This document shows positions 11,608-19,616 of a stretch of 64,000 nt of DNA, piece after piece. The stretch lies in assembly GCA_026125665.1 (NCBI GenBank), contig JAHCKS010000016.1, positions 1 to 64,000 on the forward strand, in the 5' to 3' direction. Positions within the stretch are counted from its first letter, which is position 1; each line of letters opens with the position of its first letter. The translations under genes were made by a program, and so were the position numbers. This stretch comes from Rubrivivax sp. Lineage in GTDB: Bacteria; Pseudomonadota; Gammaproteobacteria; Burkholderiales; Burkholderiaceae_C. A model generated the notes under the pieces. The model saw nothing but the letters and a program-made list of their open reading frames with translations. It was not told the origin of the DNA and searched no databases.

Positions 11608-12758
11608 GCGTCATCGAACGCGCCTCCGAACGCGCTGGCGAGTTCGAGGCCTGGTTCAGGCTGCTCGAGACGCCGGGCCTTGGGCTCGCGCAGGCGCGGC
11701 AGCTGCTTGCGGCCTTCGGCTCACCCGAGGCGGTGCTGCGGGCCGCACCTTCTTCGCTGCGCAGCGTCGTGCCGGCGGCGCTGGCCACGGCGATCGCCGG
11801 GCCGGCGCCGCCGACTTTCTCCGAGCGCCTGCAGCGCTGCCAGGCCTGGCTTCGGGGTGGAGGCAGCGGGCGCCGGAGCTTCCTCACGCTGGGCGACGCC
11901 GAGTACCCATCGGCACTTCTGCAGACGGCGGATCCGCCACTGCTTCTGTTTGCCGATGGCGCCGTGGACCGCCTGGCGGCACCCTCGCTCGCCATCGTCG
12001 GCAGCCGCCATCCGACGCCGCAGGGAGAAGAAAACGCACGCGCGTTCGCGGCGGCGCTGAGCGACGACGGCCTGGTCATCGTCTCCGGCATGGCGCGCGG
12101 CATCGATGCGGCGGCGCACGAGGGGGCGCTGCGCGGCGCCGGCGGCACCGTGGCCGTGCTCGGTGGCGGACCCGACGTTCCCTACCCGGCCGGCCACGCC
12201 GGACTGGCGGCGCGCATCTCGGCGCACCCGGCCGGGCTGCTGCTGAGCGAGTACGCACCCGGCACACCGGCACTGAGAGACCACTTCCCGCGCCGCAACC
12301 GCATCATCGCCGGCCTGTCGCTCGGCACGCTGGTGGTCGAGGCCGCGCTGCGGTCGGGCTCGCTGATCACCGCGCGGCTGGCCACCGAGGCGGGGCGCGA
12401 GGTGTTCGCGATTCCCGGCTCGATCCACTCGCCCCAGTCCAAGGGCTGCCACGCGTTGATCAAGCAGGGCGCCAAGCTGGTGGAAGTGGCCGCTGACATT
12501 CTTGAGGAGATCCGTGCCGCTCAGGCACGTCCGCCCATCGAGCGGGAAATGGGTGAGCCCGGCGACCCGGGCGCCGGAGACGGCCCCGCGGACCCGTTGC
12601 TGCGGGCCCTTGGCCACGATCCGGCGACCCTCGACGCGCTGCAGGCTCGTACCGGCTGGCCCACCGCCGAACTGAGCGCGCGCCTGCTCGAGCTTGAACT
12701 GCAGGGCGCCGTCGCGCGCCTGCCTGGAGGGCTGTACCAACGGCGTACCGCGGGTTGA
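11604..12758 (+). CDS. dprA: DNA-processing protein DprA
   Basis: DprA loads RecA onto incoming single-stranded DNA during natural transformation. The N-terminal SAM-like region (FEAWFRLLETPGLGLAQARQLL) is followed by the Rossmann-like core with IVGSRHPTPQGEENA, SGMARGIDAAAHEGAL, TVAVLGGGPDVPYPAGH, LLSEYAPGT and FPRRNRIIAGLS, and a C-terminal winged-helix-like domain. The start is uncertain: between the LysM stop and the conserved FEAWF there is no in-frame ATG, GTG or TTG. The best guess is a CTG at 11604-11606 that overlaps the upstream TGA, giving 384 residues. The next in-frame GTG upstream lies deep inside the LysM gene at 11427. A sequencing or real frameshift near 11600 is the alternative. 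Confidence 0.88.
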   Translation: MSVIERASERAGEFEAWFRLLETPGLGLAQARQLLAAFGSPEAVLRAAPSSLRSVVPAALATAIAGPAPPTFSERLQRCQAWLRGGGSGRRSFLTLGDAEYPSALLQTADPPLLLFADGAVDRLAAPSLAIVGSRHPTPQGEENARAFAAALSDDGLVIVSGMARGIDAAAHEGALRGAGGTVAVLGGGPDVPYPAGHAGLAARISAHPAGLLLSEYAPGTPALRDHFPRRNRIIAGLSLGTLVVEAALRSGSLITARLATEAGREVFAIPGSIHSPQSKGCHALIKQGAKLVEVAADILEEIRAAQARPPIEREMGEPGDPGAGDGPADPLLRALGHDPATLDALQARTGWPTAELSARLLELELQGAVARLPGGLYQRRTAG

Positions 12759-12877
12759 GCCCGAAAGACGGCTGCGGCCGACGGTTGCCTTCATGGCATC
12801 CAGCACCGCCGTGCCACCCCCCACACCCCGACGGACCATGCGGCCTTTCGCCGCGCCGCCCCGCCGAGCCGCTCGGG

Positions 12878-12883
12878 TATAGT
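12878..12883 (+). promoter_or_regulatory. -10 box giving a probable leaderless smg transcript
   Basis: TATAGT ends 7 bases before the smg ATG at 12891, so initiation would fall at or next to the start codon. No Shine-Dalgarno sequence lies between. The -35 is not recognisable. The same arrangement occurs before the genes at 51599 and 53493. Confidence 0.45.
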
Positions 12884-12890
12884 GGGTCGC

Positions 12891-13343
12891 ATGTTCGACG
12901 TGCTCGTTTTTCTCTATGAGAACTACTGGCGCCCGGACGCCTGCCCGGACGAGCAGCAGCTGCGCCGCAAGCTGAGCGCCGTCGGCTTCGAGAACGACGA
13001 GATCCAGGAGGCGCTGCGCTGGCTGGATGGGTTGGCGGATTCCGCCGAGTCGCACGCCACGGCGCAGTCACCCGGCAGCCACCGCATCTACACCGTCGCC
13101 GAGCGCGAGGTGCTCGGCGACGCGTCGGTCAACTTCATCAGCTTCCTCGAGTCGGCCGGCGTGCTGCCGCCGGCGATGCGCGAGATGGTCGTCGACCGCG
13201 CCATGGCCGCCGGCGGTGGCCCGATCGACCTCGAGGACCTGAAGATCATCGTGCTGATGGTCTTCTGGAGCCTGGGCGAGGAACCCGACGCGCTGATCCT
13301 CGACGAGCTCTTCGTCGACGACGAGGACCGGCTGATCCACTGA
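12891..13343 (+). CDS. smg: Smg family protein (DUF494)
   Basis: A 150-residue acidic protein starting [13 protein letters not shown], the signature N-terminus of Smg. Members are conserved next to dprA in beta- and gammaproteobacteria, and their biochemical role is not established. The ATG at 12891 is preferred over the in-frame GTG at 12882, which lies inside the -10 box. In relatives the next gene is usually topA or a topoisomerase zinc-finger gene; here the convergent DUF1631 gene follows instead. Confidence 0.93.
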   Translation: MFDVLVFLYENYWRPDACPDEQQLRRKLSAVGFENDEIQEALRWLDGLADSAESHATAQSPGSHRIYTVAEREVLGDASVNFISFLESAGVLPPAMREMVVDRAMAAGGGPIDLEDLKIIVLMVFWSLGEEPDALILDELFVDDEDRLIH

Positions 13344-13464
13344 CGGAACCTGCTGCGCGGGCCGATCTCGCGTCTGCGCTCCTCGTCGTACGGGTGTACG
13401 GCTGCGGTGCTCGACGGAACCTCGGCCCGCTCGCGACGGTCCCTTGGCGTCGTCGACGATCGGC

Positions 13465-15858
13465 TCAGTGCAGCAGGCGCGAAACGTCGACGTCGAGCTT
13501 GGCCAGCGCGCTGCGCGTGGCGCGAACCGTGAGCGATTCGTCCTGCGCCGGCACCAGCAGCCCGGCCTGGAGATAGCTCGCCAGACGGTGCTGCTGGAAC
13601 AGCACGCAGCGCCCCTGCGGCGTGACGAACAGCGACAGCTGCTTGCGCAAGCCGTGCCAGGCCAGCTGCACGGCCTCGGTGCGGCCGTTGCGGTCGAGCA
13701 TGTACCAGCTGCCCACCTGCAGCTCGCGCGCCCAGGCCACCATCGCGGGGGTCGGCATCGAGCCACCCTCCAGCACCACCTCCATATCGCTGCTCTGGTG
13801 GCCCGAGAGGTCGAGCACCATCGACTCGTCGATCTCGAGGTTGTCGACGTCGGGCAGGAGCTCCTCCAGCGACTCCAGCCGCTCGGTCATCTCGCGCAGG
13901 TTCTCGTCGGGGATCACCGCCGCCTTGGCGGTGAACGCCGCGGCGAGCGAGTTGTTCAGCTGCTGGATGTGCTCGTCCTGCTTGGCATGGTCCATGCCCG
14001 CCGACGCCATGCCCTCCCGCAGCGACTTCAGCAGCGGCGGCAGGCGTCGGATGACCTCGGCGCGCTCCTCGCGCGTGACCTTGGCGCTGGCGCTCCAGAT
14101 CAGGTCGGCAGCGGCGCGCTTCATCGCCTTCGTCTGCTCACCCTGCGCCGTGTAGCGCACGGCCATCGTCGCCAGCACGTCGGCCCAGACGTGGAAGAGG
14201 AACTGGCGCACCCCTTCCTGCACCGGCATCTCGTTGAGCATGCGGCGCAGCTCGATCGTGTACTGGATGGCCAGCGTCTCGCGCTGCTCAACCTGCTGCG
14301 CCAGCGACACGCCCTTCTTCGTGGCCTCGTTCTCGTTCTTGAAGTAGTGCTCGAGCCACTTCTCGAACTCGGTCAGCACGGTCTGGAAGACACGGCGGCC
14401 GGTGTCCGGGTAGGCCTCGACGACCTGCACGATGCGCTTGATCTCGCGCTCCAGTGCCTCGCTGACACCCGGGCCGCCGGGGCCGCCGCTGTCGAAGCCC
14501 ATCACGCAGGCCCCCATGCGGTCGATGAGGCGCCGCGCCGGGTGGTCGACGGTGGCGAAGAAGTCCGGCTCGGCCACGGCAACGCGCAACACGGGCATCT
14601 GCAGCCGGGCGAACCACACGCGCACCGACGCCGGGATGCGGTCTTCGGTGAGGATGCTCTGGAACAGCAGCGCGACGATCTCGATCGTCGCCCGCTCCTC
14701 GGGCGTGGCGGCCGCCTTCTTCAGTGTCTGCTTGCGGTGGTGCAGTTCCTCCAGCAGCGCCGGCGTGGTGACGACGACCACTTCCTCGCGCCCTTGCTGC
14801 ACGGTCGGCTGCAACCGCTGGCGGATGCCCTGCGCGGCGGTGTCGATGGCGCGCACCAGGCCCGGCGACACCGGGCGCTCGACCGGCATCGCCCCGCCGC
14901 CACTCCCACCGACGTACGTGCCGCCGGCGAACTCCGGCACGTGCCGCGCCACCAGGCGGTTCAGCCGCCCGAGCACCGCCTCGGCGTGCTCGCGATTGCG
15001 TGGCAGCGGCGCGGCGCGCGTCATCAGCCGCGTCTCCTCGCCCACGTCGCGGTGGCCGGCATACCCCGGGCGGCTCGCGCCGTAGCCGACGCCCGTGCTG
15101 TAGGGCCCCCCAGGCACCGTGGGGCCGACGGCCAGGCCGAGGCTCTCCGAGTCGTGCTGCGAAGGGGCTCCCCCCATCCAGCCCATGCCGGCGTTGGGGT
15201 GCGTGCGCGAGCGCTTGATGAACGGCCGCAGGTCCACCTCGGGCAGCACGCGCTGCTCGACCAGCCAGCGGTTCGTCTCGTGGTAGCCCTCCTCGACGAG
15301 CAGCGCGAACTCCTCGTGCAGCACGGCCTGCAGCTCGCGCCAGCTCTCCAGCGACAGGCCGGCGCTGCGCCAGGCCTCGAACACGATGCGCGCCAGCACG
15401 TGCGCGCGCATCACGTCGTGCGCGTCGATCTCCGAGCGCCCTTCGAGGTGCGCGACGCGCGAGCGCAGGTCAGCGAACTCCCACGACGCGCGGTCCATGA
15501 TGGCCAGCGCCAGGCGCGAGGTGATGATCTCGCGCTCGATCGTGTCGTCGCTCACCAGCGTGAGGTCGTCGCGCTTGACGCCGGCCAGCGTCAGCTCGCT
15601 GCCGCGCGTGGCCGACTGGCCGATCGCCTGGCGCAGACCGCCGACGATGCCGCGGTGCCAGGTCTGTGCGTTGTTGCCGAGCGTCTGCACCAGCTCGCGC
15701 CGACGCATGAACACGGCGTGCTCGCAGGGCTTGTCGAACAGGATGCGCGCACCGTCGATGCTGGCCTGCACGACGTGCACGAGCCCCTTGACGAGCTCCT
15801 CGACGTACCGCCGCCGCGCCTGATGCGCCAGGGCTTCGGGCGACGCGGCGGGCGGCAT
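13465..15858 (-). CDS. DUF1631 family protein
   Basis: A 797-residue, mainly helical, probably cytosolic protein that matches the DUF1631 family of betaproteobacteria in length and in segments such as CEHAVFMRRRELVQTLG and the C-terminal WARELQVGSWYMLDR. The last ~110 residues look like a small beta-barrel (EAVQLAWHGLRKQLSLFVTPQGRCVLF) reminiscent of PilZ-type domains, which would fit nucleotide-signal binding, but this is inference. Some members were once annotated as thymidine phosphorylase without support. The start at 15858 is the only one in reach of the conserved N-terminus. It lies 37 bases downstream of secF and could be cotranscribed with it. Confidence 0.85.
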   Translation of the reverse strand: MPPAASPEALAHQARRRYVEELVKGLVHVVQASIDGARILFDKPCEHAVFMRRRELVQTLGNNAQTWHRGIVGGLRQAIGQSATRGSELTLAGVKRDDLTLVSDDTIEREIITSRLALAIMDRASWEFADLRSRVAHLEGRSEIDAHDVMRAHVLARIVFEAWRSAGLSLESWRELQAVLHEEFALLVEEGYHETNRWLVEQRVLPEVDLRPFIKRSRTHPNAGMGWMGGAPSQHDSESLGLAVGPTVPGGPYSTGVGYGASRPGYAGHRDVGEETRLMTRAAPLPRNREHAEAVLGRLNRLVARHVPEFAGGTYVGGSGGGAMPVERPVSPGLVRAIDTAAQGIRQRLQPTVQQGREEVVVVTTPALLEELHHRKQTLKKAAATPEERATIEIVALLFQSILTEDRIPASVRVWFARLQMPVLRVAVAEPDFFATVDHPARRLIDRMGACVMGFDSGGPGGPGVSEALEREIKRIVQVVEAYPDTGRRVFQTVLTEFEKWLEHYFKNENEATKKGVSLAQQVEQRETLAIQYTIELRRMLNEMPVQEGVRQFLFHVWADVLATMAVRYTAQGEQTKAMKRAAADLIWSASAKVTREERAEVIRRLPPLLKSLREGMASAGMDHAKQDEHIQQLNNSLAAAFTAKAAVIPDENLREMTERLESLEELLPDVDNLEIDESMVLDLSGHQSSDMEVVLEGGSMPTPAMVAWARELQVGSWYMLDRNGRTEAVQLAWHGLRKQLSLFVTPQGRCVLFQQHRLASYLQAGLLVPAQDESLTVRATRSALAKLDVDVSRLLH

Positions 15859-15895
15859 GTGGGTGGCTCGTTATCGAGGCGTTGTTGCGCCCACT

Positions 15896-16933
15896 CTACA
15901 CCACGGCCCCGGCGTTCGGGTCGCCCGGGTCATGCTCGCGCGGGCCGGCCTTCACGAGGTCCTCGCGCTTCACGCCCAGCCACATGGCGATGCCGGCGGC
16001 GACGAAGATCGACGAGTAGATGCCGAACAGGATGCCGATGGTCAGCGCGACGGCGAAGTAGTGCAGCGTCGGCCCGCCGAAGACCAGCATCGAAAGCACC
16101 ATCATCTGCGTGCTGCCGTGCGTGATGACGGTGCGGCTGATGGTGCTGGTGATGGCGTGATCGATGACCTCGCGCGTGCTCATCTTGCGCATGCGGCGGA
16201 AGGTCTCGCGGATGCGGTCGAAGATGACCACCGACTCGTTGACCGAATAGCCGAGCACCGCCAGGATGGCCGCCAGCACGGCCAGCGAGAACTCCCACTG
16301 GAAGAAGGCGAAGAAGCCGAGGATGATGACGACGTCGTGCAGGTTGGCGACGATGCCCGCGACCGAGAACTTCCACTCGAAGCGGAAGGCGAGGTAGGTC
16401 ATGATGCCGAGCACCGTGACGGCCAGCGCCAGCGCGCCGTCGCGGGCCAGTTCGGCGCCCACCGACGGGCCGACGAACTCGGTGCGCTGCAGCTTCAGCG
16501 GCTCGCTGCCGTCTGCCTTGGCGCAGGCCGGACGGCTGACCTGCTCGCCCTGCGGCGTGGTGTACTGGCGCGTCGAGACCTGCCCCTGCTCGGCCGCACA
16601 CAATGCGCCGAAGGCCTGCGTGGCCAGCTCGTCGCCCTTCGTGCCTTCGCCGCGCACCGGCAGCCGGATCAGCACGTCGCGCGAGGTGCCGAAGTTCTGC
16701 ACCTGCACCTCGCCGAGCTGCAGCTTCTCGACGGCGGTGCGCGCGCGGCCCACGTCGGCGGCCTGCTCGTAGGCCACCTCCATCAGCGTGCCGCCGGTGA
16801 ACTCGATCGACAGGTGAAGCCCGCGCGTGGCGAGGAAGAACACCGCCAGCGCGAAGGTGACGAAGGAGACCACGTTCAGCACCAGCACGTGGCGCATGAA
16901 CGGGATGTCCTTGCGGATGCGGAAAAACTCCAT
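15896..16933 (-). CDS. secF: Sec translocon accessory protein SecF
   Basis: A 345-residue inner-membrane protein which, with SecD and YajC, uses the proton gradient to help complete protein export through SecYEG. It shows the N-terminal span, the periplasmic domain with IEFTGGTLMEVAY, and the five-span C-terminal block with GYSVNESVVIFDRIRE. The start ATG at 16933 is preceded by GAAGGGAG, but both lie within a predicted RNA hairpin (16924-16964). The gene is separated from secD by 108 bases, an unusually long gap that holds a 21-codon ORF. Confidence 0.97.
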   Translation of the reverse strand: MEFFRIRKDIPFMRHVLVLNVVSFVTFALAVFFLATRGLHLSIEFTGGTLMEVAYEQAADVGRARTAVEKLQLGEVQVQNFGTSRDVLIRLPVRGEGTKGDELATQAFGALCAAEQGQVSTRQYTTPQGEQVSRPACAKADGSEPLKLQRTEFVGPSVGAELARDGALALAVTVLGIMTYLAFRFEWKFSVAGIVANLHDVVIILGFFAFFQWEFSLAVLAAILAVLGYSVNESVVIFDRIRETFRRMRKMSTREVIDHAITSTISRTVITHGSTQMMVLSMLVFGGPTLHYFAVALTIGILFGIYSSIFVAAGIAMWLGVKREDLVKAGPREHDPGDPNAGAVV

Positions 16934-17017
16934 CTGACTCCCTTCGCCTGCTCAATGGAGTTTTGGGGAAGGCTCATGTGCGCGCAGCGCACGTGGTGAC
17001 TTCACCAAGAACTCCAT
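16924..17017 (-). promoter_or_regulatory. Putative RNA switch in the secD-secF gap
   Basis: On the minus-strand transcript AAAACUCCAU (16964-16955) can pair perfectly, 10 bp, with AUGGAGUUUU (16933-16924), which contains the secF start codon; the 21-base loop holds the Shine-Dalgarno sequence. The same AACUCCAU can instead pair with an upstream AUGGAGUU copy (17017-17010), and this alternative stem extends with GGUGAAG to CUUCCCC and encloses a GUGCGC/GCGCAC mini-hairpin (16994-16980). The two folds exclude each other: one hides the secF start and the other frees it. This is read by eye; no known riboswitch class is recognised. Confidence 0.5.
16952..17017 (-). CDS. Possible 21-residue leader peptide between secD and secF
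   Basis: An ATG at 17017 opens a 21-codon frame ending at TGA 16954-16952. It has an AGAGGA Shine-Dalgarno-like sequence about nine bases upstream. The peptide begins MEFLVKSP and ends SPKLH, basic and without a membrane segment. Its first three codons mimic the start of secF (MEF). Its reading frame spans the switch sequences above, so ribosome movement along it would decide which hairpin forms. It may be a true regulatory leader peptide, or the chance frame of a dispersed palindromic element inserted here. Confidence 0.4.
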   Translation of the reverse strand: MEFLVKSPRALRAHEPSPKLH

Positions 17018-17041
17018 CGCCTGGGATCCTCTTGCCGGGCC

Positions 17042-18916
17042 TCAGGAACCGGCCAGCGGCTCGGCACCGCCGGCCGCCTTCGCGCCGCCGGGCCGCCAGA
17101 CCTGGCCGATGGACACGCTCTTCAGCCGCTTCTGGCGCCCGTACCACAGGTTCACGAGGCCGCGCGAGAACATCACGGCCGAGAACATCGACGTCAGGAT
17201 GCCGAGGCAGTGCACGACCGCGAAGCCGCGCACCGGCCCCGAGCCGAAGGCCAGCAGCGCAAGCCCGGCGATCAGCGTCGTGATGTTCGAGTCGAGGATC
17301 GTGCCCCAGGCGCGCTCGTAGCCGGTGTGGATGGCCTGCTGCGGCGGCGCGCCGCCGCGCAGCTCCTCGCGCACCCGCTCGTTGATGAGCACGTTGGCGT
17401 CGATGGCCATGCCGAGAGTGAGCGCGATGGCCGCGATGCCCGGCAGCGTCAGCGTCGCCTGCAGCATGGACAACACCGCCACCAGCAGCAGCAGGTTGAA
17501 GGCCAGCGCCAGCGTGCTGAACACGCCGAACAGCAGGTAGTACGCGCACATGAACGCGGCGATCGCGGCGAAGCCCCAGACGACGCTGTTGAAGCCCTTG
17601 GCGATGTTCTCGGCGCCCAGGCTCGGGCCGATCGTTCGTTCCTCGATGATCTCCATCGGCGCGGCGAGCGCACCGGCGCGCGTCAGCAGCGCCAGGTCGG
17701 CCGTCTCCTGCGGCGTGAAGCTGCCGGTGATCTGGAAGTCGCTGCCGAACTCGCCCTGGATCGTCGCCACCGAGATGGCCTCGCCCTTGCCCTTCTCGTA
17801 CAGGACGATGGCCATCAGCTTGCCGAGGTTCTCGCGCGTCACGGCGCGCATCGCGCGGCCGCCGACGTCGTCCAGGCGCACGCTGACCGCGGGCTGCTGG
17901 TTCTGGTCGATGGTGGCCGAGGCGTTCTGCAGCTGGTCGCCGGTGGCCACGACCTCGCGCTTCAGGCCCACCTGGCGCGTGCTGCCGTCGCGCTCGCGCG
18001 AGGGCACCACCTCGGCCGCCGCAGAGGTGTCGGTTTCGACGAGGCGGATCTGCAGCGTCGCGGTGCGGCCGATGATGTCCTTGGCACGCGCCGTGTCCTG
18101 CACGCCGGGCAGCTGCACGACGACGCGGTCGGCACCCTGCTGCTGGATCACCGGCTCGGCGACACCGAGCTCGTTGACGCGCTTGTGCAGCGTCTCGATG
18201 TTCTGCTTCAGCGCCTGCGCCTGGATCTCGTTGACCGCGGTCGGTGCGAGGCGGCCGACGAGGCGAACCGCGCCGGCGTCGCCGCCGCCCTCGGTGGCCC
18301 ACTGCATCGTGGGCAGGCGGTCGGCGAGCAGGGCGCGCGCCGCGTCGGCGGCGCCCGCGTCCGGGAAGCCGACGGTGATGCCGTTCGCCTCGCGGGTGAT
18401 GCCGGAGAAGCGCAGCCGCTTCTCGCGCAGCGCCGTGCGCGCGTCGCTGGCATAGGTGTCCACGGCCTGCTTCAGCGCCGCCTTCATGTCCACCTGCATG
18501 AGGAAGTGCACGCCGCCGCGCAGGTCCAGGCCCAGGTACATCGGCAGCGCGCGCAGGTCGGTGAGCCACTTCGGCGAACGCGACAGCAGGTTCAACGCGA
18601 CGATGTAGCGCCCGTCCTCGGGGTCGGGGTTCAGCGCCTTCGCGATCGCGTCCTTGGCCTTGATCTGCGTGTCAGTGTCGGCGAAGCGCGCGCGCACCGA
18701 CGTGCCGTCGAACTGCACGAAGTCGGCCTGCACGCCGGCGGCCGCGAGCGCCTGGCGCACGCGGTCGGCGGTGGCCGAGTCGACCTTGACCGTGGCCTTG
18801 CCGCTGCTCACCTGCACGGCCGGCGCCTCGCCGAAGAAGTTGGGCAGCGTGAAGAGCGCGCCGATCACCAGCGCAACGCCCAGGATCGCGTACTTCCACC
18901 AGGGGTAGCGGTTCAT
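17042..18916 (-). CDS. secD: Sec translocon accessory protein SecD
   Basis: The 624-residue partner of SecF. It has the N-terminal span (WWKYAILGVALVIGALFTLPNFFG), the conserved LGLDLRGGVHFLMQVDM, a large periplasmic P1 domain, and the six-span C-terminal block with GMAIDANVLINERVREE. Length is typical for betaproteobacteria. The start at 18916 places MNRYPWWKY first, as in relatives. It is 74 bases downstream of yajC in the same transcript. Confidence 0.97.
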   Translation of the reverse strand: MNRYPWWKYAILGVALVIGALFTLPNFFGEAPAVQVSSGKATVKVDSATADRVRQALAAAGVQADFVQFDGTSVRARFADTDTQIKAKDAIAKALNPDPEDGRYIVALNLLSRSPKWLTDLRALPMYLGLDLRGGVHFLMQVDMKAALKQAVDTYASDARTALREKRLRFSGITREANGITVGFPDAGAADAARALLADRLPTMQWATEGGGDAGAVRLVGRLAPTAVNEIQAQALKQNIETLHKRVNELGVAEPVIQQQGADRVVVQLPGVQDTARAKDIIGRTATLQIRLVETDTSAAAEVVPSRERDGSTRQVGLKREVVATGDQLQNASATIDQNQQPAVSVRLDDVGGRAMRAVTRENLGKLMAIVLYEKGKGEAISVATIQGEFGSDFQITGSFTPQETADLALLTRAGALAAPMEIIEERTIGPSLGAENIAKGFNSVVWGFAAIAAFMCAYYLLFGVFSTLALAFNLLLLVAVLSMLQATLTLPGIAAIALTLGMAIDANVLINERVREELRGGAPPQQAIHTGYERAWGTILDSNITTLIAGLALLAFGSGPVRGFAVVHCLGILTSMFSAVMFSRGLVNLWYGRQKRLKSVSIGQVWRPGGAKAAGGAEPLAGS

Positions 18917-18989
18917 GCAGCGCACCCCTCCGCGGCCCCGCACACGCGCCGTGCGTGGCGGCGGCCGACCGCATGGCCGGCGGCACGCT

Positions 18990-19307
18990 TCACTTGAAGG
19001 TGCCCTTCGGCAACACCTGGATCACCGAGGCGCGCTGCACCTGCACCTCGACGCCGTTGGCCACCTCGACGTGCAGGTAGCTGTCACCGAGCTTGGCGAT
19101 GCGGCCGAGCACGCCGCCGGCGATGACCACCTCGTCGCCCTTGGCCAGCGCCTCGACCATCGCCTTGTGCTCCTTCTGCTTCTTCATCTGCGGCCGGATC
19201 ATGATGAAGTACAGCACCACGAACATCAGCACCAGCGGCAGCAGGCTGACGAGCGACGACTCGGCGCCGCCGGCGGCGGCTTGGGCGTAGGCAGGGGAGA
19301 TGATCAC
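18990..19307 (-). CDS. yajC: Sec translocon accessory subunit YajC
   Basis: A 105-residue single-span inner-membrane protein with an N-terminal hydrophobic helix (LVSLLPLVLMFVVLYFIMIRP) and a small cytosolic domain containing GDEVVIAGGVLGRI. It associates with SecDF and, in E. coli, AcrB. It is the first gene of yajC-secD-secF, and tgt and queA, often upstream in relatives, are absent here. Confidence 0.96.
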   Translation of the reverse strand: MIISPAYAQAAAGGAESSLVSLLPLVLMFVVLYFIMIRPQMKKQKEHKAMVEALAKGDEVVIAGGVLGRIAKLGDSYLHVEVANGVEVQVQRASVIQVLPKGTFK

Positions 19308-19616
19308 GTCGTGGATCCTTGGCCGCGCGCTGGCGGGGGAAGGTCAGCGGGCGGGCCGGGTGAGCGGCCGGGCGGGCCGGAACTGGGCCGGGAAGGCGAA
19401 GCGCGTGATTTTAGTCGCGCCCAGGCGGTGAAGACCCCGGGGCGTGCCGGGCCGGTTCCGGGAAGGAGCGACCTTGACTTCGGCGCGCGGTGCTGCCCCG
19501 CAACCCGCAGAACCTCACGGCCTCGTCACTTTCCTCGTGTGGCAGGCCCGCAGCCCGCCCATCCACGTCAAGGCTTGGTCGACACTTCGGGTTTGCCAAT
19601 CTCCCGACCCGCACCC
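19308..19616. other. Divergent intergenic region between yajC and the exosortase-associated ligase
   Basis: The region is non-coding as far as I can see. On the minus strand TAAAAT (19413-19408), flanked by a GCGCG/CGCGC inverted repeat, is a -10 candidate for yajC with a leader of about 100 bases. On the plus strand TGGCAG at 19540-19545 has GG and GC dinucleotides ten bases apart, a poor sigma-54-like match before the ligase gene. Confidence 0.45.
19408..19413 (-). promoter_or_regulatory. -10 candidate of yajC-secD-secF
   Basis: TAAAAT on the minus strand within an otherwise G+C-rich stretch, flanked by short GCGCG/CGCGC arms. The -35 is not clear. Confidence 0.35.

Noticed and set aside
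16980-16994. Rho-independent terminator between secD and secF
   Set aside because: The GTGCGC/GCGCAC stem is only 6 bp and no T-run follows, and secF is expected to be cotranscribed.
19540-19555. Second sigma-54 promoter before the exosortase-associated ligase
   Set aside because: GG and GC are ten bases apart but the -12 block reads CAGC rather than TTGC; too weak to call.
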